From the NCBI GenBank assembly GCA_937862675.1, contig CALMEC010000035.1:1-10756 (forward strand): DNA of 10,756 nt, given 5' to 3'. Below the pieces are notes generated by a model. It was not told where the DNA came from, did no database searches, and saw only the letters and a list, made by a program, of their open reading frames with translations. Below, piece by piece: positions 6,607-10,756 of this stretch. Every line of letters starts with the position of its first letter. The first letter of the stretch is position 1. A program made the position numbers and the translations under genes. This DNA is from an uncultured Actinomycetes bacterium (GTDB lineage Bacteria; Actinomycetota; Thermoleophilia; Miltoncostaeales; Miltoncostaeaceae).

Positions 6607-7499
6607 TTCTCGATATCGGCCGTGGCGGCGACGGTGAGGGGGATTCCTCCCCGCTCGCCGGGGGAGGACGGCGACACGTCGTCGAAGTGCCCGACGCTGG
6701 ACGAGGATGCCTCGTCGAACCGCGAGAGTGGCTTGCGCACGGAGTGGGACGTGAACCGGACCGTGTCACCCAGCGGACGACGCCGGGCCTCACGGGCACG
6801 CCGACGCTCGTTCTCGATGGTGCGGAGCACGCGCATCCCGTCGCTGAACGCGTTCAGGTTGCTGACGCCGTGGATGCGTCCGTGTTCGTAGCTGGGGATC
6901 TCCAGGATCGTCAGCTTGGCCGCCGCCGCCCGGCAGTTGAGCAGGGTCTCGATCTCGAACCCGTCGCCCCACTGGGGGGTGGTGGCCGAGATCGGGGGCA
7001 GGTCGAAGACGGGGAGGACGTCGGACCAGAAGGCGTTGTAGCCGTAGCAGAGGTCTGTGTACCGGGTTCGGAACACCACGTTCACCACGGCGGTGAGCGC
7101 GCGGTTGCCCAGGGCACGCAGGCCGGTGAGGTCGGCGCTGCCGCCTCCGTGCAGCATTCGGCTCCCCTTCACGAAGTCGGCGCCGTTCACCAGCGCCGCC
7201 ACCATGAGCTCGATCTCACGGGCGTCCGCGGATCCGTCGGCGTCGAACATGACCAGGATGTCGCCCGTGGCGTGCTCGAATCCGCAGGCCATCGCGTTGC
7301 CCTTGCCACGCCGGGTCTGGGAGATGACCTTGACCGTGGGCAGGACTCGGCGCGCGGTCTCGACGGTTCCGTCGGTGGACCCGCCGTCGACCACGATCAC
7401 CTCGTGTACCGCGGGGATCGTCGGAAGGATTTTCTCCAGATTGGGGGCCTCGTTCCGGGTCGGTACGATCACGCTCACTCGAGGCTGAAGCCCGCTCAT
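6603..7499 (-). CDS. DPM1/DPG-synthase-like GT2 glycosyltransferase (polyprenyl-phosphate sugar transferase type)
   Basis: This is the first gene of the glycan operon, 298 residues. The start is ATG 7499 with GGGAGG at 7508-7513, eight bases upstream; it is the only ATG start in the operon. The sequence follows the dolichol-phosphate mannosyltransferase-like branch of GT2: VSVIVPTRNEAPN (8-20), VVDGGSTDGT (37-45), RRGKGNAM (63-70), and FDADGS with the D86-A-D88 metal site. The characteristic RTRYTDLCYGYNAFW comes later (about 144-158), followed by GFEIETLLNC with the acidic pair used in catalysis. Such enzymes transfer sugars or ribitol-like groups to polyprenyl-phosphate or lipid acceptors. 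Residues from about 235 are not part of the catalytic domain: an Arg-rich patch (RRRAREARRRP), then a Ser-rich, probably disordered tail with no membrane helix. Its stop overlaps the next start (TTGA). The specific sugar is unknown. Confidence 0.9.
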   Translation of the reverse strand: MSGLQPRVSVIVPTRNEAPNLEKILPTIPAVHEVIVVDGGSTDGTVETARRVLPTVKVISQTRRGKGNAMACGFEHATGDILVMFDADGSADAREIELMVAALVNGADFVKGSRMLHGGGSADLTGLRALGNRALTAVVNVVFRTRYTDLCYGYNAFWSDVLPVFDLPPISATTPQWGDGFEIETLLNCRAAAAKLTILEIPSYEHGRIHGVSNLNAFSDGMRVLRTIENERRRAREARRRPLGDTVRFTSHSVRKPLSRFDEASSSSVGHFDDVSPSSPGERGGIPLTVAATADIEN

Positions 7500-7507
7500 C
7501 TGACGAT

Positions 7508-7513
7508 CCTCCC
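7508..7513 (-). promoter_or_regulatory. Ribosome-binding site of the first glycan-operon gene
   Basis: GGGAGG on the - strand, eight bases before ATG 7499. It is the strongest Shine-Dalgarno in the operon and supports this start. Confidence 0.7.
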
Positions 7514-7516
7514 GTC

Positions 7517-7532
7517 GTTAGGGTTACCTAAC
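7517..7532. promoter_or_regulatory. 16-bp inverted repeat, candidate operator (IdeR/DtxR-like)
   Basis: GTTAGG-GTTA-CCTAAC is a perfect inverted repeat with 6-base arms, centred 25 bases upstream of the first start codon of the glycan operon and just upstream of its ribosome-binding site. Bases 7518-7536 match the 19-base IdeR/DtxR consensus (TTAGGTTAGSCTAACCTAA) at 13 positions, including TTAGG and CTAAC, but the spacing of the arms differs from a true iron box. An unrelated repressor operator is equally possible. The repeat itself is certain; the regulator is a guess. Confidence 0.5.
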
Positions 7533-7549
7533 ATCGCTGAAGGCGGCAC

Positions 7550-7555
7550 AGTATC
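7550..7555 (-). promoter_or_regulatory. Candidate -10 element of glycan operon
   Basis: On the - strand these bases read GATACT within CCTGATACTGTG, four of six matches to TATAAT. A start about seven bases downstream would place the 16-bp inverted repeat at roughly +11 to +26, a usual position for a repressor site. No good -35 is present 16-18 bases upstream (AGCGAC at best). Weak evidence. Confidence 0.25.
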
Positions 7556-7646
7556 AGGGGTATCGAGGCTCTGTCGCTCTCGTTTCGGGGGTTCTGGCGG
7601 GCTGTGGTGGCGCTTGTCCCGCTGGTCGGCGGGTCTTCCGGGGCAT

Positions 7647-7657
7647 ATTTCGGAAAT
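7647..7657. repeat. Short inverted repeat ATTTC-G-GAAAT
   Basis: Perfect 5-base arms around one central base, in the AT-rich part of the glycan operon upstream region. It could be a small operator half-site pair; no regulator is recognised. Confidence 0.35.
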
Positions 7658-7661
7658 CGCC

Positions 7662-7675
7662 GTGACATTAATCAC
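7662..7675. promoter_or_regulatory. Candidate Crp/GlxR-family binding site
   Basis: GTGA-CATTAA-TCAC matches the core of the Crp/GlxR consensus TGTGA-N6-TCACA with all eight inner bases, while the two outermost bases (C and T) differ. It lies about 165 bases upstream of the glycan operon start codon. Distance and the outer mismatches keep confidence moderate. Confidence 0.4.
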
Positions 7676-7785
7676 TCATGTGGAGGATTGGCGCGGTTCG
7701 AGCGGAGGTTGATGGGACTGGCCGGTCGGCGTTCGGTGTGAGCACCGTTGTCGCACCGGCCCAGCCGTCTCCGGTCCCGGATCCC

Positions 7786-7800
7786 GTGACGAGCCGTCAC
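7786..7800 (-). terminator. Hairpin downstream of pobA, possible terminator
   Basis: GTGACG-AGC-CGTCAC forms a perfect 6-bp stem with a 3-base loop, starting 37 bases beyond the pobA stop. There is no T-run after it on the - strand, so it would be an actinobacterial-style hairpin terminator or merely a palindrome. Confidence 0.3.
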
Positions 7801-7837
7801 CCCGAATGGCGTGATGACGTCGTCGTGCGCCGCGATG

Positions 7838-9022
7838 TCAGGCCGACGGCCACCCCGTATAGCTCTCGGCCAGGTACCGGCGGCCGGCCTCGCTGGAGGT
7901 GATCGAGGTCAGCTCGCCCAGTTGCCGGCGGGCGTCGAAATCGGAGGCATCCGGCACCAGATGCAGAAGGGTCGTCAACCAGTACGAGAAATGCTGGGCC
8001 CGCCAGACGCGCTCCAGCGCCCGTGCGGAATACTCGTCGAGCGCGTCATGATCGTCGTCCTTCAGCCGGCGCTCGAGGCACTCGGCGAGCACCCGCACGT
8101 CGTTGAGCGCGAGGTTGAGGCCCTTGGCCCCGGTCGGCGGCACGGTGTGCGCGGCATCTCCGGCGAGCAGCATCGACCCGTATCGCATGGGCTCCTGCAC
8201 GAACGAGCGGAACGGCAGCACGCCGCGGGACGTGATCGGCCCTTCGTGGAGCGTGACGCCGTTCGCGCCCAGCCGGGCCTGCATCTCCGCCCAGATCGCG
8301 GCATCGGACCACGCGGCCTCGTCAGTGGCGGGATCGCACTGGAAGTACATCCGCTGCAGGGTGGCCGTCCGCTGGCTGATCAGTGCGAACCCGCGGTCCG
8401 AATGGTTGTAGATCAGCTCGGGGTGGCTCGGCGGCGCCTCGACCAGGATCCCGAACCAGGCGAACGGGTACTCGCGGAAGAAGGTCCGCCGGGCGTTCTC
8501 GGGTACGAGGTGGCGGCAGACGGACTGGGAGCCGTCGCAGCCGGCCAGAAAGCGTGCCCGCACCTCGTGGTCGTTCCCGGGCGCGTCGGTGAACCTCATC
8601 GCGGGGCGGTCGCCCGTGATGTCGTGGACCGACCCCCCGCCGACCCCGAAGCGGACGTCACCGCCGTCGCGCGCACGCGCGTCGGCCAGGTCGATGAACA
8701 CGTCCGTCTGCGGATAGAGCCAGGTGCTGGCACCGGCGAGCCCGACGAAGTCGATCCGGTGCAGACTCCCGCCGAAGGCCAGCTCGATGCCGCGGTGCTC
8801 GTGGCCGTCGGTCAGGACGCGGTCACCGACATCCGTGTCGATGAGCATGCGCACGGCGTCGCGTTCGAGGATGCCCGCACGGTGGGTGGCCTCGATCTCC
8901 TCGCGGCTCCGGATGTCGATCGCGACGGAGCCGATCCCGGCCCGCTGCAGTAGATGGCCGAGCATCAGGCCGGCGGGGCCGGCGCCGACGATCGCGACAT
9001 CCGTCGTGGTGACGGTGCTCAC
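7838..9022 (-). CDS. pobA: 4-hydroxybenzoate 3-monooxygenase (PobA)
   Basis: This FAD-dependent, cytosolic class A flavoprotein hydroxylates 4-hydroxybenzoate to protocatechuate using NAD(P)H and oxygen. The product is 394 residues, the same length as Pseudomonas PobA. The start is GTG 9022, overlapping the stop of the dehydrogenase gene (GTGA, 9019-9022). Visible motifs: FAD-binding VAIVGAGPAGLMLG (9-22), the DG motif GCDGSQSVCR (161-170), and AGDAAHTVPPTGAKGLNLA (287-305). Substrate-site residues known from Pseudomonas fluorescens align: Tyr201 (ELIY, here Y205), Ser212 and Arg214 (SQR, here S216 and R218), Tyr222 (here Y226, preceded by Met rather than Tyr) and Tyr385 (here Y388 in YTGWP). 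This makes 4-hydroxybenzoate a well-supported substrate. It may serve aromatic degradation or catechol biosynthesis; no protocatechuate dioxygenase is visible, so the pathway is open. Confidence 0.95.
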   Translation of the reverse strand: MSTVTTTDVAIVGAGPAGLMLGHLLQRAGIGSVAIDIRSREEIEATHRAGILERDAVRMLIDTDVGDRVLTDGHEHRGIELAFGGSLHRIDFVGLAGASTWLYPQTDVFIDLADARARDGGDVRFGVGGGSVHDITGDRPAMRFTDAPGNDHEVRARFLAGCDGSQSVCRHLVPENARRTFFREYPFAWFGILVEAPPSHPELIYNHSDRGFALISQRTATLQRMYFQCDPATDEAAWSDAAIWAEMQARLGANGVTLHEGPITSRGVLPFRSFVQEPMRYGSMLLAGDAAHTVPPTGAKGLNLALNDVRVLAECLERRLKDDDHDALDEYSARALERVWRAQHFSYWLTTLLHLVPDASDFDARRQLGELTSITSSEAGRRYLAESYTGWPSA

Positions 9023-9924
9023 GCTTCGGGGGAGTCCGATCCGCCGGGCACTTCGTGCGCCGGGAGACCGCGGGGGACCCGGGCGAGGTTGGAGAGGTCC
9101 TCGTCGCCGAAGCCGGCCTCGACCAGGCGTTCCTCCAGTGAGGCGATCAGGTCGGTCACGGGGAGGGCCACGCCCATTGCGGCCGCCTCGCCCAGGGCGA
9201 TGCGCAGGTCTTTCAGGTGGAGCGCGACCCGGAAGCCCAGCGGGTATTCGTCACGGATGACGTTCTGGCTGCGATTCTCGAGCACCCAGCTCTGGGCGGC
9301 CCCACCCGAGAGCGCCGTCACCAGGTCGGCCATGGGGAGGCCTTCGTTCTCGCCCAGGACGAGCGCCTCGGCCAGGGCCGCATAGGTTCCGGCGACGAGA
9401 ACCTGGTTGACGGCCTTCGCCGCCTGTCCGGCACCGGGTCCGCCAAGGTGGGTGATGGAGGTGCAGAACGCCTCCAGCGCGGGGCCCGCCGTGGTCACGT
9501 CGGCCACGGTACCGCCCACGAAGGCGCTGAGCGTGCCGTTCTTGGCGCCCTCGGAGCCGCCCGAGACGGGTGCGTCCACGGCGCCGATCCCACGTCCGGT
9601 CAGCTCCTCGGCGATGCGTCGCGTCACGGCGGGCGCGATCGTCGAGCAGTCGACCAGGACCGATCCCGGTCGCATGCGGGACGCGGCGCCGTCATGACCG
9701 AGGACGACCTGTTCGACGTCCGGTGAATCGGACACACAGGTGAAGACGAGGTCCGCGCCCGCCGCGGCCTCCGCCGGTGTCTCGGCACGCGTCGCGCCGA
9801 GGGTCACGAGGGCATCGGCACGAGCGGCGGTGCGGTTGTGGACGACGAGGCCGTGTCCGGCACTCAAAAGGTGCCCGGCCATGGCGTGGCCCATTGTTCC
9901 GAGTCCGATCCAGGCGATGCGCAT
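9019..9924 (-). CDS. Beta-hydroxyacid dehydrogenase family (3-hydroxyisobutyrate dehydrogenase / tartronate semialdehyde reductase-like)
   Basis: This is a soluble NAD(P)-dependent oxidoreductase of 301 residues that interconverts a beta-hydroxyacid and its semialdehyde. The N-terminus has the dinucleotide signature IAWIGLGTMGHAMAGHL (GxGxxG at 7-12). HNRT at 29-32 places an Arg where NADPH-using members have one. VDCSTIAP (91-98), DAPVSGGSEGAKNGTL (117-132) and GAGQAAKAVNQVL (165-176, catalytic Lys at 170 and Asn at 173) are the family substrate and catalytic blocks. The start is ATG 9924; no Shine-Dalgarno is evident, but TACGAT lies seven bases upstream, consistent with a leaderless transcript. 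The gene overlaps pobA by four bases, so the two are probably co-translated, an uncommon partnership. The substrate is not resolved: 3-hydroxyisobutyrate, tartronate semialdehyde, or an imine-reducing relative are all possible. Confidence 0.9.
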   Translation of the reverse strand: MRIAWIGLGTMGHAMAGHLLSAGHGLVVHNRTAARADALVTLGATRAETPAEAAAGADLVFTCVSDSPDVEQVVLGHDGAASRMRPGSVLVDCSTIAPAVTRRIAEELTGRGIGAVDAPVSGGSEGAKNGTLSAFVGGTVADVTTAGPALEAFCTSITHLGGPGAGQAAKAVNQVLVAGTYAALAEALVLGENEGLPMADLVTALSGGAAQSWVLENRSQNVIRDEYPLGFRVALHLKDLRIALGEAAAMGVALPVTDLIASLEERLVEAGFGDEDLSNLARVPRGLPAHEVPGGSDSPEA

Positions 9925-9931
9925 TGCGGGG

Positions 9932-9937
9932 ATCGTA
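9932..9937 (-). promoter_or_regulatory. Candidate -10 for leaderless dehydrogenase-pobA transcript
   Basis: TACGAT fits the actinobacterial TANNNT -10 pattern and ends seven bases before ATG 9924, where no Shine-Dalgarno is visible. This is the layout expected for a transcript beginning at the start codon. The best upstream match for a -35 is CGGACG (four of six to TTGACG) at a long 19-base spacing. Confidence 0.35.
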
Positions 9938-10090
9938 CCGATGGCCGTGAAACGGGCGTCCGGTGGCCGTCGTCGGCCGGTGCGTCGACCCGGTCCGGAC
10001 GGGGGAAGCGAGTCGCCGCGGCAGTCGGACGAGGCCTGCGCGACGCCGCCACCGCGGCGATGTCACGTCGTGCGGCCCCTTCGAACGCCG

Positions 10091-10131
10091 TCGTGGGCAG
10101 GGTCGCCCCGTCCCGCGTAGCGTGCCCACGA
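10091..10131. repeat. Inverted repeat with 9-bp arms
   Basis: TCGTGGGCA (10091-10099) and TGCCCACGA (10123-10131) are perfect complements separated by 23 bases. They also sit inside a loose direct repeat, CGAACGCC at 10082-10089 and 10129-10136. It could be a long hairpin or a two-site operator upstream of the PLP gene; no regulator is recognised. Confidence 0.4.
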
Positions 10132-10152
10132 ACGCCATCGGGCGCCTGACCG

Positions 10153-10167
10153 TCATGGAGGCCATGA
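10153..10167. repeat. Inverted repeat TCATGG-AGG-CCATGA
   Basis: Perfect 6-base arms with a 3-base centre, ending 48 bases before the PLP-enzyme start codon. The position suits an operator or a leader hairpin. No regulator family can be named. Confidence 0.4.
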
Positions 10168-10215
10168 GGTCGCGCCGGTCGCACCCGGCACGATGGGCGG
10201 ACATCGGAGAGGACC

Positions 10216-10756
10216 ATGGGCAGAGATCAGGGACAGGCGACGCGGGCGATCCACGGCACCACGTGGAAGGACCCGCACGGGGCACCCCATCTTCCGACCT
10301 ACACCACCACCACGTTCGGTTTCCCGACCACGGATGCGCTTCTGGACGTCGTCGACGGACGCACGCCCGGCGCCCTCTACACCCGCTACGGCCTCAATCC
10401 GACGATCCTCTCCCTCGAGGAGACGCTGGCCGCCGTCGAAGGCGCCGAGGCGGCACTTGCGTTCTGCTCGGGGATGGCGGCCGAGTCGGCGCTCTTCGTC
10501 GAGTACGGCCGGTCCGGGGTCGTCTGTCTCGGTGACGCGTACGGCGGCACCCTTGAACTGCTCGCCGACCAGCTGCCGCAGCTCGGCATCAGGACGACGT
10601 TCCTGCTGGGTGACGAGCTGGCCCGGCTCGAGTCGCTCCTGGAGGAGGGCGCGCGCCTCGTGTTCTTCGAGACGCCGACGAACCCGACGTTGGAGGTCTT
10701 CGACATCGCGGCGATCGCGGAGGTCGCCCATCGCCACGGTGCCCTCGTCGCGGTCG
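10216..10756 (+). CDS. Cys/Met-metabolism PLP-dependent enzyme (cystathionine gamma-synthase / gamma-lyase family), 3' truncated
   Basis: This is the first 180 residues of a fold-type I PLP enzyme; the gene leaves the window. The start is ATG 10216 with GGAGAGG three bases upstream. Recognisable blocks: ATRAIHGT at the N-terminus, PTYTTTTFGF, YTRYGLNPTILSLEETLAAVEGAEAALAF (Tyr and Arg of YTRY contact PLP phosphate of the partner subunit), CSGMAAESAL (phosphate-binding loop, SGMAA), DAYGGT (the Tyr that stacks on the PLP ring), and FFETPTNPTLEVFDI. These are diagnostic of the trans-sulfuration family. The PLP-binding Lys (SxTK) lies beyond the window. Family members catalyse gamma- or beta-replacement or elimination on Cys, homocysteine, cystathionine or acyl-homoserine, and the visible part does not distinguish between them. 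It is divergent from the dehydrogenase-pobA pair across a 291-base gap. Confidence 0.92.
   Translation, partial: MGRDQGQATRAIHGTTWKDPHGAPHLPTYTTTTFGFPTTDALLDVVDGRTPGALYTRYGLNPTILSLEETLAAVEGAEAALAFCSGMAAESALFVEYGRSGVVCLGDAYGGTLELLADQLPQLGIRTTFLLGDELARLESLLEEGARLVFFETPTNPTLEVFDIAAIAEVAHRHGALVAV

Larger units (their letters stand above)
7500..7837. other. Non-coding region between pobA 3' end and glycan operon 5' end
   Basis: This 338-base gap should contain the pobA terminator and the glycan operon promoter, since genes on both sides are on the - strand. It is more AT-rich than its surroundings around 7641-7680 and holds several short inverted repeats, listed separately. The only long frame in it (74 codons from ATG 7678 on the + strand) runs into pobA antisense and lacks the usual third-position GC bias, so I do not call it a gene. 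Confidence 0.8.
9925..10215. other. Divergent intergenic region
   Basis: This 291-base gap lies between the dehydrogenase-pobA operon (leftward) and the PLP-enzyme gene (rightward), so it should hold both promoters. It contains two inverted repeats, listed separately, and a TAGCGT at 10118-10123 that fits TANNNT for the + strand without a good -35. No small gene with convincing codon bias is seen. Confidence 0.6.

Noticed and set aside
7518..7526. TTAGGGTTA resembling a telomere repeat
   Set aside because: There is a single occurrence with no tandem array; it is better explained as part of the inverted repeat.
7712..7741. Nine-codon frame preceded by GGAGG
   Set aside because: It is too short to support, has no attenuator-like structure and no repeated regulatory codons; on the + strand no downstream gene exists for it to control.
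7678..7902. 74-codon + strand frame in the intergenic region
   Set aside because: It overlaps pobA antisense, has no ribosome-binding site of note, no homology I recognise and poor third-position GC bias.
7811..8953. Long + strand frame of 380 codons
   Set aside because: It is antisense to pobA, which has unmistakable family motifs on the other strand.
9963..10535. 190-codon + strand frame across the intergenic region
   Set aside because: It is out of frame with the PLP enzyme it overlaps, and Arg-rich.

Overview
The window is GC-rich (roughly 70% by eye). It is gene-dense, has strongly GC-biased third codon positions, and uses GTG and TTG starts freely. Together with the gene content (an NRPS, an Rv2949c-like chorismate lyase and actinobacterial-style GT2 enzymes), this points to an actinomycete. 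I cannot fix the genus. No rRNA, tRNA, CRISPR array, insertion sequence or attachment site is visible.

Region 1 (1-1848, + strand): the 3' end of a non-ribosomal peptide synthetase (adenylation C-terminus, carrier protein, thioesterase). It is followed, with a 4-base overlap, by a small chorismate pyruvate-lyase of the UbiC/DUF98 family, which makes 4-hydroxybenzoate. The coupling suggests the assembly line uses a hydroxybenzoate unit, but the loading modules lie outside the window.

Region 2 (1813-7499, - strand): a five-gene surface-glycan operon. In transcription order it encodes a DPM1-like GT2, two related GT2 enzymes with DDD metal-binding motifs, a Wzx-type flippase with about 12 membrane spans, and a GT4 glycosyltransferase. 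All four internal junctions are 4-base NTGA overlaps (TTGA, GTGA, CTGA, GTGA), so the flippase probably starts at CTG. The operon meets region 1 tail to tail with a 36-base overlap.

Region 3 (7500-7837): a non-coding stretch upstream of the glycan operon. It carries a 16-bp inverted repeat close to the first start codon (13/19 matches to the IdeR/DtxR iron box), a GTGA-N6-TCAC site resembling a Crp/GlxR half-consensus, an ATTTC-G-GAAAT repeat, and a hairpin downstream of pobA.

Region 4 (7838-9924, - strand): a two-gene operon of a beta-hydroxyacid dehydrogenase (GarR/MmsB family) followed by 4-hydroxybenzoate 3-monooxygenase (PobA), coupled by GTGA. PobA consumes the product of the chorismate lyase, so the window encodes both formation of 4-hydroxybenzoate and its conversion to protocatechuate. 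Whether the two steps act together is inference.

Region 5 (9925-10756): a divergent intergenic region with inverted repeats, then the start of a Cys/Met-metabolism PLP enzyme on the + strand that runs off the window.
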